A stretch of 44,089 nt of DNA from Diphasiastrum complanatum (GCA_029204225.1 CM055110.1:32868240-32912328); one strand, 5' to 3'; positions 20,515-32,137 are shown, counted from the first letter of the stretch. Numbers and translations are program-made. Notes: a model not told the origin generated them from the sequence alone.

Positions 20515-21378
20515 TGATGAATTTTACAGTTTTTTAGGACAATAATGATTGTACTTTACAATCATAGAGAGTTATTGGTTGCTTAATCAATGAATCTATC
20601 AAGTTCTACACATTAGATCTTGATCTAGATTCACTACACTTGGATTTAAGCAAGAGCAATGGATCAACACATCATTTTTTAGTGAGAGCGGCCTCACACG
20701 TGTGGAGTACTGTCCATTGTATGGCCTGCACCTGAAACAACAAGTACAATGATACTAGATAGCAATCATACATAAAAATCACAAGACAAATGACTAGAAA
20801 CCTCACAAAAGTGTAGAGTGCAAAAGTCTCATCAATCTTCTTAGCAAAATGATGATCCTCTTATGGATCAAGTACATCTATGAGTTTGGTATAGTCCAGC
20901 AGGCCTTCACATGTGTGAAGAGTGCCACATCACTCAGATCTATCCATTTGATCCATCCTTGATTCTTATCCAATAGTTGACCTTCTAGAATATGACTAAA
21001 ATCCAAAAAGCTAGTCTCCTAGAATATAGGAATATTCCCTACAAAATAGGATCTAAGGAAAATGGTCAACTCTTATCTCCTAGTACTCTATACACACGTG
21101 TGAACATCCACTTGCCATGTGGGAGCATTTACTCATGCACATGCAAGGAAAAGCTAATTTGTAGGTGACTAGCCAACTTGACTAAAAAACTAGTCATTTC
21201 ATGTTCACACTAACTAGAATGATACAAATTCAATTTGGATATATACAAACATGAAAAGTACATCCTTTCACACGTGGAAACAAGCTCCACACGTGTGAAA
21301 TCAGATCATCAACATATTCTAATGTTTGATCAATATTTACATGAACCAATGTCAAGTGAGAAGTGACAATTTTCAACA
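20515..21378 (-). repeat. Element B 5' LTR
   Basis: This is an uninterrupted 864-bp copy, TGATGAATTTTACAG to TTTTCAACA on the plus strand. CACACGTGTG occurs at 20695-20704, 21093-21102 and 21288-21297; a fourth site near 20894 is CACATGTGTG. It preserves the empty site of the SINE-like insertion near 21181. Confidence 0.93.
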
Positions 21379-21537
21379 TATTGTGGATGAATGCTTGTTG
21401 TGATTGAATGCACTTTATCACTGTTTGATCATGCTTGTTTACTCACTCTGATCAGAACACGGACATCTACGACTCCTCAGTTTCTGATCAGATGATGGTT
21501 GTCTTTGACGCCTGAGGAACTCGCGATATCATACTAG
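21379..21537. other. Spacer between B and E
   Basis: These 159 bp have no recognisable gene. They begin with TATTG, the right target duplication of B, and end with ACTAG before the left LTR of E. Confidence 0.6.
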
Positions 21538-21810
21538 TTAGAATTAAAGTTAAAATCACTGTGTTACTGTACTGTGGGTCCTATCAGTGGATAAGGAGCA
21601 GTTGGCCTCGCCACGAGACAAGTCGATAGGACACGCGTCCCGCCAACGGCAACCTGGGTCATGCATGGGTTGCCTGAGTGAACAACTATATGTATAGTGT
21701 AATTTCATTTGGAAAAATACAGTTGCTATGTGAGCTTGTTGTGGAGAGTGTTTTCTGTCTGTGTTACTATGTGGCATGATCTGTGTTCCTGTGCAAAGCA
21801 AATTCTAAGT
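21538..21810 (+). repeat. Element E 5' LTR
   Basis: This 273-bp repeat runs up to the PBS. It contains a GC-rich stretch (ACACGCGTCCCGCC) and GTGTTTTCTGTCTGTG near its end. Inverted tips TTAGAATT/AATTCTAA are visible. If a canonical TG lay two bases further out it has changed to AG here. Confidence 0.85.
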
Positions 21811-21823
21811 TGGTATCAGAGCC
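21811..21823 (+). other. Element E primer-binding site
   Basis: TGGTATCAGAGCC abuts the LTR and is the canonical initiator tRNA-Met PBS. Confidence 0.9.
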
Positions 21824-23122
21824 GTACAGGGATTGTACACAATACAGCGTCGCCATTGAAGAGAGCTTTGGGAGAACTGTCTTTTGAGAGTTCGGGGTTT
21901 ACGGTGGGTTGAAGATGGAAAGAGAAGCACTGGTGCACGGTTTCTAATTTATAGAGGCTTGCTAAGCTCAGCAGAGGGATTATTAGCCTGTGCATAGCAT
22001 TAGACAGGAAAAAATTTGGTGAAAAATTGACAATTTTGAAGCCAGCTGAAAATTGAAACCGGACTTGGGGTTACGGTTTTTATACATAACTGGTGATTTC
22101 TTCGCTGTTTGCGCACCGTTTTGGATGTCGTAAGGACAGGAAGGAAGCTTATCACATTGCCAACCAGCCATGGAGAGATTCTGAGGTTTATGTCAGAGAT
22201 TTGTCTCCATACAGTTAACCTAGCAGATTTGGGGTAAAAAGGTGAAAAAAGCCACTTTGTCAAGTTGAGCTAAAATCACCGTTTCTCCACGGAATTTCCT
22301 GACTGAACACTCTACAGTCTTGGATTTAGTAAGACGACCCTGCTCTAGGTCTCAGATTGTGCTCAAAACGATCCACAGAAGAGTTTGATCTGACATTTTT
22401 CAAAGAAGGGAGGCGCGGCCGCAGGCAGGGAGGTCGCGGGCTGTTCGCACGCCCAACGCAATAGTCAGTGTAGTGTCTCAAAGACCATAGTGACTGTAGG
22501 AGCATGGTACAATGTCCAGATGCAGTTTGGACCTTTGGATGAGGTGTCAAATAAATCGAAGATCCAGAACTTGTGATGGGAGAGAAATTTGGACCACAAG
22601 ATTTGGTTCAGCCATTGGATGAGTTTTGAATAGGGCCCTGAAGAAGTGAAGTGCATTCTGGCCTTCAACTTCATTAAAAATTTTCATACTGAAAGTTGAG
22701 TTGGGTCCCTTCACAAGTGAAGAGTGAAGTTTCTTCAAGGTGAAGAAACAGTTCAAAAACTAGAAAAATCCCTATTTTTAAGTCCTTTGCCCGTTTTGAC
22801 CCAAACGAAAGGCTATAACCTCCAAACGAAGGGCACCCGAACTGTACCTACAAGTACGGTACAGCAAAACAGAGTGATTACAACAGAGAAAGTGTTCAGA
22901 GTACGCCAGAAGTGATTTCACCATTCCACTGGGCACGTTGTTAGGAGTTGATGACTGAGTGCATTTCGGAAGGCGACACCGATTTGGCTTTCAAATTGGT
23001 GGAAAAGCGGCGAGTGGTCTGGTAAGGGAAAAAGTGCAGGTCATTATTTTCAACTTCTAACATTACTGTTGGCCTCGGCATACTGTTCTTAGCCTAAGGC
23101 AGAAGTTTCAAGCAGTTTTGCG
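21824..23122 (+). other. Element E long untranslated leader
   Basis: About 1.3 kb lie between PBS and gag without a recognisable domain. A GC-rich island near 22410-22450 (GGCGCGGCCGCAGGC) stands out. Many short frames on both strands are not supported as genes. Confidence 0.65.
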
Positions 23123-23930
23123 ATGGCAAACATGGGAGAGTCCATTTTGAGTGAAAAGCAAATTGGATGGGATTTCCAACTATGTAGTGTGGAAATTCAA
23201 AATGAAAAACATACTGATGGAGAAAGATGTGTGGGAAGTCATCACAGGTGATGAGAGAAGGCCACCAAATGAAGCAAACATCAAAGTGTTCGACAAAAAG
23301 ATGAGGAAAGCTTTGACCTTCATTAACTTGTCAATGAAAGATCACATCATTACCCACATTTGTGATGCTATTACACCCAGACAGGCATGGGATGTGCTAA
23401 AGGAACAGTTCGAGATGTCAAATCCGTCAAGAATCATGTTTTTGAAGTCAAAGTTGAATAGTACCCGCATGGAGCAAGGAGAGCACATTCAGACGTACAT
23501 GACCAGAATCAAGACAATGAGAGATGAACTGCATTCTATTGGCGAGCGCATATGTGATGTGGAACTGGTGCACAATGCATTGTGTGGCATTGCAGAATCC
23601 TATCAGATGTTCGTGAGCGGAATAGCATCAAGAGAAAGATTGCCAACATTTGACGAGCTCACAGGAATCTTGATGCAGGAAGAGTAACGACGAGAAATGG
23701 TGAAAGCTAGCCGTCAAAATACTGACGATCAGGCACTTGAGACATGCCAAAAACAAGGCAAGGGCAAGGGCAAGAAGAAGTCTAAGCAGCAATTTGCCAA
23801 GTCTCATGAGGATGAGGGATCTTCTAGTAAAACTAAGAAGAAAGACAAGTGCTTCCATTGTGGTAAAAAGGGCCATTGGAAGAGTGAATGTCGCAAATTC
23901 TTGGCGGAACAGGCAAGGGGAAACCAAAAC
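23123..23930 (+). pseudogene. gag: Element E gag
   Basis: The likely start is the ATG at 23123, with a frameshift near 23150 into the main frame. The capsid part reads YVVWKFKMKNILMEKDVW, ALTFINLSMKDHIITHI, QAWDVLKEQFEMSNPSRIMF and LPTFDELTGILMQEE, a UBN2-type copia gag. An in-frame TAA at 23685-23687 interrupts it. The basic linker and the zinc knuckle CFHCGKKGHWKSEC (23849-23891) follow in the same frame. A frameshift near 23935 leads to protease. Confidence 0.88.
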
Positions 23931-25546
23931 AAGCAGGTAACCTTGTCGATGAGGGTGAGATTGAAGACTCTAGCATCTTCATATCTGCATTGTCATCTAA
24001 TCAAGATGATCAAGCATGGTATATTGACTCAGGAGCCACAAGACACATGACAGGTAACAAGAATTGGTTCAGTAGTTTGAAGGTGTTGGATAATGAAACA
24101 TCTGTTTCACAAGCAAATGGTGAGGTGTGCATGATCAAGGGGATAGGCACCGTTTCAATCCAACTACTGATGGCAAAAGCAGGATGATCAGGGAGGTACT
24201 TTACGTACTAGGTTTGAAGAAAAATCTACTTTCTATTGGAGTCATTACTGATCAAAAGTTGAAAGTAGAATTCGCCCATGATCGTTGCTTTGTGAAGGAT
24301 GCGAACCAAAAGTTCAAAGTTATTGCGGATGGAGTAAGAGAGCCCAATACAAAATTGTACAGGCTGAATGCTACAATCAAGGGCAACATGGACTTGTATC
24401 GTCCATTCCTTCACAAACTGAGTTGTGGCACAACAGGCTTGGTCACTTGAACTTGGGAAGCCTCAGTTTGATGAGAAATTTGGAGATGGTAACAGGATTG
24501 CCTACCATAGAAGATCACTTGAAATCGATGTGCGAATCTTGTGTATATGGGAAGCAACATCGAGAGAAGTTCAATAAAGGGGGTGTTGCAAGAGCAAAGA
24601 ACATCCTGGATTTAATCCACACAGATTTATGTGGCCTATGAGGACCATGTCCTTAGGTAAAGCATTCTATTTCATGACCTTTATTGATAATATGTCACGT
24701 AAAACGTGGATCTACTACTTGAAGAAAAAATCAGATGCATTTGATAACTTCAAGAGCTTCAAAGCATTGGTTGAAAATCAGACAGGTAGAAAGATCAAAG
24801 TCCTAAGATCAGATAGTGGAGGTGAGTACAAGTCTAATGAGTTCAATAATCTTTGTGATCAATGTGGGATTAAAAGACAATTTATGCAAGCTCATACTCT
24901 TGCTCTCAATGGTGTAGCTGAGCGCAAGAGTCGTACGATTGTGGAAAGTTCCAGATCTATGCTAGCTGAGATGAAACTGCCAAAAGATTATTGGTCAGAA
25001 GCATGTAGCACGGCAGTCTATCTTCAAAATAGAAGTCCTACCATTGCCATACCAAAGATAACACTTGAGGAAGCATTCACGAAGAAGAAGCCAAAGGTGA
25101 ACCACTTGCAAATCTTTGGATGTAAGGCCTTTGTACACATTCCTAAGGAAGAGGGACGCAAACTTGATGTAAAAGCTATCAAGTGCATATTCCTAGGATA
25201 TGATCGTGTGAAGGACTATAGATGTTTTGATCTAATCAAAAACAAAATTCATACAAGCCATGATGTTATCTTTGATGAATCCAAGATGTATGAAGACGAG
25301 GTTACTAAGAAGATAGACACATCCAGTGGGAAATATGGTATAGTGAGGATACCACCTAATGATGATCCATTCATTGACCTTCCGAGTGATGAACATGAGG
25401 ATACATCTCAAGATACTACTACTCAACCTCAAGAAACAGGTTGGAGAGGTAGGGACAAACCTTTTGGTGCAAGAAGGATTGAAGTTGCAGGTGACAAACG
25501 CAAGGAGAAGGATGTACTGTGGGATACATTTTCACCAAGAAGCTGA
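23931..25546 (+). pseudogene. pol: Element E protease and integrase
   Basis: Protease WYIDSGATRHM (about 24018-24050) keeps the catalytic DSG. GAG-pre-integrase ELWHNRLGHLNLGS lies near 24420-24453. The integrase core has all three catalytic residues: HTD (Asp codon 24623), RSDSGGEY (24811) and NGVAERKSR (Glu codon 24920), with about 35 residues between the last two. The C-terminal region YLQNRSPTIAIPK, LQIFGCKAFVHIP and CIFLGYD follows. Frame shifts occur near 24180, 24400 and 24640. The coding ends at 25546 in the variable linker. It is the closest relative of the relic at 6700-6947. Confidence 0.9.
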
Positions 25547-25649
25547 TCACTTGACAGAAAGCTTCCTAAGTGGTTTGAGAGATTGTTGGAGAGCCGCAAC
25601 ATAGATGACTTTCCAGGATCATCTAACCAGGGAGAACTACGAAGATAAA

Positions 25650-27252
25650 CAAGAGAGAAGATACTACCTAAAAGGTATGAAGCAAATTATGCTCTCTTAT
25701 CTAGCATTATTCAAAGCAAAGAACCTTCGACTTATGGTGAAGTGAAGGATGATAACATTTGGGTCAAGGCCATGGGAGAGGAGCTGAAGTCAATTGCTAA
25801 GCATAGCACATGGGACTTAGTAGAACCACCAGCTGGCAAGAAACCCATTGGTTGCAAATGGGTATACAGGACCAAGTACCATGCAGATGAAAGTATAGCA
25901 AAACACAAAGCAAGATTAGTGATCAAAGGGTATGCACAAAATAAAGGCATCGACTATGAGGAGACCTTTGTGCCGGTTTGTAAGTGGAATACTCTACGTC
26001 TACTTATTGCTTTAGCTTCACATTTTGGCTGGCCTTTGCATCAGATGGATGTGAAATCTGCTTTTCTAAATGGTGAGTTAGAAGAAGAAGTGTTCATGAA
26101 TCAACCTAAAGGCTTTGTAACGAAAGGACAGGAAAATAAAGTATGTCGCTTGAAGAAAGCACTTTATGGTCTTAAACAAGCACCATGTGCGTGGTATAGC
26201 AGGATTGATGCCTACTTTCATTCAAAGGGGATGGTGAGAACACATTCTGATCCAAATCTATATGTCTTATGCTTCGATGGTATGGTTGCTTGGATTGCTC
26301 TTTATGTTGATGACTTGATCATTACGGGAAATAATCAAGAGATGATAGACATGATCAAGAAAGACCTCATGGAACAATTTGAGATGACAGATCTCAGCCT
26401 GGTGTATTACTACCTTGGAGTAGAAGTGTGGCAAAAAGGATATGAAGTGGGTTTAACACAGGTGAAGTATGTCAAAGAGTTGCTGCACAGGTTTAGGGTG
26501 CAGGATTGCAAACTAGTAAACACTCCTATTGAACCAAGTAAAAAGTTTTCTAAGCTTGATGAGTCACAGTCATTTGATGCTACGCTATATAGACAGTTAG
26601 TAGGGAGCTTGATTTACCTTACCATGACTAGACCAAATATATGCTATGATGTTGGCATTGTAAGTCAGTTTATGGCAGCACCTACGAAAATGCATTGGAA
26701 GGCAGCTAAACGCATTGTGCGTTATGTGAAAGGCACTTCAAAGTAAGGCTTGATTTACAAAAAGCATGATGGTTTACCTGAGTTGTGTGGCCTTGTGGAT
26801 GTGGACTGGGGAGGTGACTATGATGATCGTAGATCCACCACAAGATATATATTCCAGTTTTGTGGTAGTTGCTTTTCTTGGTCTAGTAAGAAGCAAAGTA
26901 CAATTGCTCTTTCCACCATAGAAGCAGAGTATAAGGCAATGTGTAGTGCTGCATAGGAAGCTATATGGTTGAGACATATCTTGGAAAAAATTGGCATGAA
27001 GCAGAAAAATCCCACGACTTTACATAGCGACAGTTAGAGTGGCATTCAGCTAGCAAAGAATCTAGTGTTCCATGCGAGAACTAAACACATTGAGATTCAG
27101 TATCACTTCATACGTGAGTGGCTGCTGAGTCGTGAAATTCATGTTGCTCATTGTAGCACAGAAGAACAACTAGCTGATATTTTCACTAAGCCACTTACTG
27201 GAGAAAAGTTTGATAAGTCTAGATCAAAGCTTTCTGTACTTAAAGTTTGTTG
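25650..27252 (+). pseudogene. pol: Element E reverse transcriptase and RNase H
   Basis: One reading frame spans RT and RNase H with three in-frame stops: TAA at 26744, TAG at 26954 and TAG at 27035. RT motifs are CKWVYRTKYHADESIAKHKA, QMDVKSAFLNGELEEEVFM, ALYGLKQAPCAWYSR and ALYVDDLIITGN (YVDD at 26303-26314). RNase H motifs are CGLVDVDWGGDYDDRRS, ALSTIEAEYKAM and HARTKHIEIQYHF, with the C-terminus LADIFTKPLTGEKF. Only these nonsense changes separate it from an open frame, so decay here was mostly by point mutation. Confidence 0.92.
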
Positions 27253-27297
27253 ACTTTAAAGCTATGTATATGACTGTATAAAAAGTGACTCTACTTT

Positions 27298-27308
27298 AAG
27301 GGAGAGAA
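27298..27308 (+). other. Element E polypurine tract
   Basis: AAGGGAGAGAA directly precedes the right repeat of E. Confidence 0.75.
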
Positions 27309-27581
27309 TTAGAATTAAAATTAGAATCACTGTGTTATTGTACTATGGGTCCTATCGGTGGATAAGGATCAGTTGGCCTTGCCACGAGGCAAGTCGATGG
27401 GACACGCGTCCCGCCAACGGCAACCTGGGTCATGCATGGGTTGCCTGAGTGAACAACTATATGTACAGTGTAATTTCATTTGGAGAAATACAGTTGCTAT
27501 GTGAGCTTGTTGTGGAGAGTGTTTTCTGTCTGTGTTACTATGTGGCATGATCTGTGTTCCTGTGCAAAGCAAATTCTAAGT
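27309..27581 (+). repeat. Element E 3' LTR
   Basis: This 273-bp copy is about 96% identical by eye to 21538-21810 and follows the purine tract. It ends AATTCTAAGT; the flanking ATATT does not match the left flank. Confidence 0.88.
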
Positions 27582-28066
27582 ATATTGCTTTTCATTTATT
27601 TTAGAACCATACTTCACATTGAATCTATTTTCAGTAATACCACACACAAACCATTTCTAATCTCTTCGGTGGACTATACTCTCATTTTGTAGAGTATGAA
27701 TTAATTTTTAAGATCCTGTTGGGCAATTACAACACTTAAAGCTGTGATCATATTTAACATAAGCTTTCTATTAGACTGCTTTTGCATCTAGCAGCTGATT
27801 GTAGCGAGAGAGCTGTTCCGCAAAATTCCTGCTCTCTTCTCCGTTCGCATTCTTCTGTCTCCATTGCCCCCATCACTTTTCACCCTTCTTGCTGCTTCGA
27901 GTGTCCAAAGCCCATCTCACTCCACCCAGTCCCAATCACCAATCCACGACACTGCCACCACTGCCCAATCTTCTCCCACCCCTCAGACGTCCTCACCCTT
28001 TTCTCCCTGACTTTTTGAGTAGCGTCCATGGAATCTGGCTGAGTGTTTTTGCTCCATCTCAGCCCA
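27582..28066. other. Unassigned flank with a C-rich stretch
   Basis: No gene was recognised. From about 27820 to 28010 the plus strand is strongly CT-rich and higher in GC than its surroundings. It resembles the untranslated or low-complexity coding leader of a plant transcript. Frames at 27782-28018 and 27889-28212 are proline/serine-rich without a known domain. Confidence 0.45.
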
Positions 28067-28067
28067 T

Positions 28068-28366
28068 GGATGTTTATGCTACCCATGCTGTGCAGGTTGT
28101 AGTTGCAGCCCAACACAAGTCAATGTGGTTTGCCATACCATTAGCCAATTGGAAAACTAGCACGTCATCGAGCTCCAAGAGCGTGACGATCGGGGATGCA
28201 TCAAAAAGATGATTACTGGGGATGTTTATGCTACCCATGTTGTGCAGGCTGTAGTTGCAGCCCAACACCAAGTCAATGTGGTTTGCTAGACCATGAGCCA
28301 ATTGGAAAACTAGCACATCACTGAGCTCCAAGAGCGTGACGATTGGGGATGCATCAAAAAGATGAT
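28068..28366 (+). repeat. 152-bp tandem duplication
   Basis: Two units start GGATGTTTATGCTACCCATG at 28068 and 28220 and both end GCATCAAAAAGATGAT (28213 and 28366). About ten differences and one indel separate them. The unit is partly codable (about 48 residues), so a coding duplication in an ancestral gene or element is possible. Confidence 0.85.
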
Positions 28367-29184
28367 CTCCAGGCGAAGGCCGACATTGTTGACTAGCTGA
28401 CTCAACAGATGAATGACGTTGAGGACGTTAATAAAAAACTTCAGCAAGAAAATAAAAAAATTCAAAAAATTAATAAAGAGAAGGATGTGGACATTGAGAA
28501 GCTCCGCACTCATATCAATAAACTCGAAGTGTCTCTGGCTACTGAGCACAAGCTATCCCAAGCCTATTTTGACCTGGACGTGTATTGCAGACCAGCTATG
28601 GGCCTCCCAACGAGACTATTTGGCCCTCCAACAACAGCTGGATATCCTAAAAAATAAGCCTAATGAGCAAGCCATCCAGACTATTATCACCCAACAGATC
28701 AACTATGGCTAGCAGCAAGTCGATGGCCTGAAGAGCCATGTTGCATCATTGAATTTCTTTCTTCGATCGTCCGAGACTCTCAGGGACACCAAAGATGCCC
28801 AAATTGAAATCGACACCCCATCTAGTACATCTCATCAATACAAGAGGGCGGAGCATTATAACGCCCAATATACTCAATTAAAATCCAATATTGGTGTCTT
28901 AAAAGATAATTATGAATCAGCACTCCAGAAATGCGCTTGAAATCTCAAATCTTTGGGCCAAATATGCGGAATCAGCCGAGGAGATTACAACTCTAGAGCA
29001 AATGGTTGATGTCAAGGACCATGCCATGAGGCAATTCACTGAACTAAGCATGGACCCAAACAACAACTTTTCTCTAGAATTGAAACATCACTCCGTGCTG
29101 ATCTCGCATCAGATTGGCCTTGATGGAACCAGGCTTTCTGACTTGAGTGCTATTCCATTACAAAACACGCACATTGAAATATAA
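28367..29184 (+). pseudogene. Coiled-coil coding remnant, unknown family
   Basis: The plus strand encodes a charged heptad-like segment (NKKLQQENKKIQKINKEKDV, KLRTHINKLEVSLATEHKLS) from about 28409. It is followed in shifted frames by YKRAEHYNAQYTQLKSNIGV (about 28850) and ISNLWAKYAESAEEITTLEQ (about 28930-29000). An in-frame stop at 28393-28395 precedes the first segment, linking it to the end of the tandem repeat. No domain was recognised. It may be a decayed structural protein of an unidentified element or a host gene fragment. There is no start, partner LTR or intron evidence. Confidence 0.5.
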
Positions 29185-29230
29185 TTGTTGTTGATGAAGA
29201 ATGTAAATCCAGATGTGGATTTACGAGTGT

Positions 29231-30985
29231 CTACATCTCTTGCCCAACTTCTAAATACTGATTGAGAATATTGAGTTTGTCACTATCGACTACTCCATAA
29301 CAAATGCGTAAGTCCATAGTAGCTCGAATGTATCTTATAACTATGATAAGAGCTTTCCAATGTGTAAGGCTAGGATTGGTCATAAATTGACTTAAGGTAC
29401 GGACTGCTAAAGCTATGTCTAATCTAGTACAGATTATAGCATACATAAGAGATCCTATTATTGAATGATAAGAAAACCCACACATCTGCTCCGTCTCTTC
29501 GATTGTCTAAGGACATTGGTCTCTTGACAATTTGAGTCCCGGATCTTAGATCGATACTATTGCTAAAAAGCAGCGTGTCACCCACATACAAAGTGATAAT
29601 AATAAAAGAATGATGCACTCTCTGGGATATTAGAATTTGAAGTGCTTGGTTTATAGTCGTGATCGATAAGAAAGGTGTTAATTCTCTGAAAACCATGCTC
29701 TAGTAGATTGCTTCAAGCCATAAAGTGCTCTGTGGAGTTTGCATACATGGTTCTTTTTGCCTTCGATAATATAACCTTCAGGCTATATCATGAAGATATC
29801 TTCTTCGATAACTCCATTAAGATAGGCTGCTTGTACATCCATTTGATGTATCTCTAGATCGGCTACAACAACAAATAATAATAGAAGTCTGATTGATAAA
29901 TTCTTTACTACTGGACTGAAAATCTCAATGTAGTTGACATTATGTATCTGCGAAAATACTCTCGCAACAAGTCGAGCTTTTCTTTGATCGATGCTTCCAT
30001 CAGCCTTGTATTTGATTTTGAATATCCATTTGCAATCAACTACATTTGGGCCTGACAGACAATTCGACAATAGTCCAAGTCTGGTTCTTGATGAGAGATG
30101 AATATTCTGTATCCATAGCTTCTTTCCAAAGATTGGAATCGGGCTAACTAAGTGCCTCTTCGACAGTAGTCGGCTCTTGAACAAGATAAGTTGTAGATTC
30201 GTCGATATACCTTATAGGTGGTCTGCGATCTCTTGTTGACCTTCTAGGAGATGGGGCGAAGTTGATTATTTTCATTTTGTTGTAGTTGCTGAGCTGCAAC
30301 ATCTTCTGCAAATTTGTTGTTGATAAGCTGTTCTTCTAAAGTAGATGAGCTAGTATCAGTCGACTTGAAAACAAAAATGTTCAATATTCTGGGAATGTCA
30401 TATAGGTCCAACTGATCTTCAATGAAGACGATATCCCAACTTGTGAATATCTTCGACTCGACAAGATCATACAACTTATAAGCTTTATCTATAGTAGTGT
30501 AACTGATGAAAATAGATTTGATACTATGGAGGTCGAGCTTCTTCTTGATATCTGGCAGTATCTACGCATAAGCGATACATCCAAAAATGCATAGGTTTGA
30601 TGATGATGGTTTGGAGCCTGTCCAAACTTCCTAAGGCATTTTGTTTGAGAGACCTTTATTTGGACATCTATTCTGGATATAGCTGCAATGGAAACATCTT
30701 CAGCTCATAAGACTTTCACAAGTGTCGCATAAGCAAGCATACACTTGGCCGATTTGACTAAGGTTCTGTTCTTTCTCTAAGCTCGTCCATTCGACTGAGG
30801 TGGATAGGAGGTAATGAACTGTTGCTCAATGTTGTTGTTAAGGTAGTACTCCTTGAATTTGGTAGTGTAGTCTCCCCCACTGTTGGACCTCAGTGCTTTA
30901 ATTTTCTTAGCAGTTTCCATTTTTGCATGCTCCTTAAATTGTCAAAGACTTTGAAAGCCTCCGATTGCTTCTTAACCATAACTAT
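29231..30985 (-). pseudogene. Relic copia G: integrase, RT and part of RNase H
   Basis: On the minus strand, from about 30980: QSEAFKVFDNL, then a damaged core with SNSGGDYTT (second catalytic Asp to Asn) and a stop where the catalytic Glu is expected. Next is the C-terminal LYDLVESKIFTSWDIVFIED (about 30474). RT follows with CKWIFKIKYKADGSIDQRKA, EIHQMDVQAAYLNGVIEEDI (30184-29783) and ITLYVGDTLLF (YVDD to YVGD). The end reads SIIGSLMYAIICTRLDIALA and HWKALIIVIRYI. A stretch between the YVGD segment and SIIGSL is missing. Many stops and shifts mark it as old. No LTRs were identified. Confidence 0.85.
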
Positions 30986-31099
30986 AGGGGGATGCGGGTT
31001 GTGACTCAAAGCGAGCTCCAACCAAGTCTCAGCTCCTCTTGCTAGAATGTCGTCCTGGCACTCGTCTTTGCATGCTAGTGCCTTGGAGACTAGGGTCAT

Positions 31100-32137
31100 T
31101 CACACACTTGAAATGTAACCTTCTCATATTTTTTAATAAAGTGGGATTTTTCTCAAACTAACTCTAATTACCTTCTAGGTTTCAATGTTCGATAAAAGTG
31201 CTAGTTATAAGGTCGCTTCAAATCTTTTTGATCTGGCACATAGCTGAGGGTCATATCCCAAGATGCCCAGCGGTATGTCGTCGGGACCATTCGGTCCAAA
31301 AACTGGTTGTCGTCATATCTGTCATGGCTTATGGTCCTGAGTGTTCCTTGCATGAATGTGAATTTGTTGAACTCTTGGAAAACGGACTCTAACCTGTTGG
31401 CTAAGTTGGATGTCTTGCTTGGGTGGAAGTTACCTATTTATGGTTGTCTAGTCTGGCATGGTGCCAGGTTGGCTTCTACTACTCGTGACGAAGCTTTGAG
31501 TTGGTTAAGTTTGATGTAAGTTAGACAACTTGCTTGGAATGAATATTACTCATTTGTAACGAAGCTTTGAGTTGGTTGATTTTGATGTAAGTCAGGCGGC
31601 TTGCTTGGAGAAAAGTTACCCATGTCGCTCGGGATCCCCGATCTAGTATGGCGCTAGGTTGGATCTCAACATTGGTGCCAGAACTTTGAGTTGGTTAAGT
31701 CTGATCTTTGTTGGAGAGTTAGCTACTTGTATGTCGAGTGGGTTCGGACAACAACTGTTGAAAGTCGAGAAGCTAAGTCTTGGTCCCCAGCTCCATTTGG
31801 AATGCCTGCACTACAGGACATGACTTCCAAGTTGCATCTCTAAAGAAAATTCTTGATGAAGAAACAAGACGTTTCAATTACCAAAGCTTTGCTAGCTTTC
31901 AGCTCTCAGTTTGACGAAAAGACACGAAGCAAAAATGTTCGCGAACATCTTGACGGAAAGACATGAATGCAAAATTTTTGTGAAAAAAAAATGTTCGTGA
32001 TACAACAGGAGAAAGTCAGACGACGTGAAAGTCAAACGACTCAAAGCGACACAAAAATCTTCACGACACCTTTTGATCTTCACGCTCCAAAGGACCAGGA
32101 AGATCATGATCTGATATGATGACATCAGCGGAAGAAC
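31100..32137. other. Unassigned sequence with degenerate repeats
   Basis: No gene was recognised. Two clear units share GAAGCTTTGAGTTGGTT, at about 31488-31540 and 31559-31610, with a third partial unit near 31681. Larger parallel blocks cover 31390-31480 and 31590-31680. A 14-bp palindrome ATGTTCGCGAACAT lies at 31935-31948. Short frames in this stretch have no recognisable domain. Confidence 0.6.

Larger units (their letters stand above)
14399..21378 (-). mobile_element. Element B: Ty1/copia retrotransposon, minus strand
   Basis: The element has LTRs at 14399-15559 (with a nested insertion) and 20515-21378, a PBS at 20502-20514, a purine tract at 15560-15570, and gag-protease-integrase-RT-RNase H in normal copia order on the minus strand. 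Excluding the nested insertion, both LTRs are exactly 864 bp and differ at about 23 sites by eye (about 2.7%), mostly transitions. Coding is broken by an early stop in gag, a frameshift in integrase, loss of the first catalytic Asp of integrase, and a 369-bp insertion in RT. This copy cannot be autonomous now, but it is the most complete relative of element A here. Confidence 0.93.
21538..27581 (+). mobile_element. Element E: full-length degenerate Ty1/copia
   Basis: This 6044-bp element is bounded by two 273-bp repeats that differ at about 11 sites by eye (about 4%). It has a canonical PBS, a 1.3-kb leader, and gag-protease-integrase-RT-RNase H in copia order on the plus strand. Every module is recognisable, but the frame is broken repeatedly. 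The repeats end TTAGAATTAA...AATTCTAAGT rather than TG...CA. No target duplication is evident (ACTAG on the left, ATATT on the right). It is an old, non-functional copy. Confidence 0.92.

Noticed and set aside
27782-28212. Proline/serine-rich frames considered as a host gene first exon
   Set aside because: No recognisable domain, splice signal or continuing exon; composition alone is not enough.
31390-31720. Repeat block considered as a CRISPR array
   Set aside because: Units are diverged, few and unevenly spaced, and the genome is plant nuclear.
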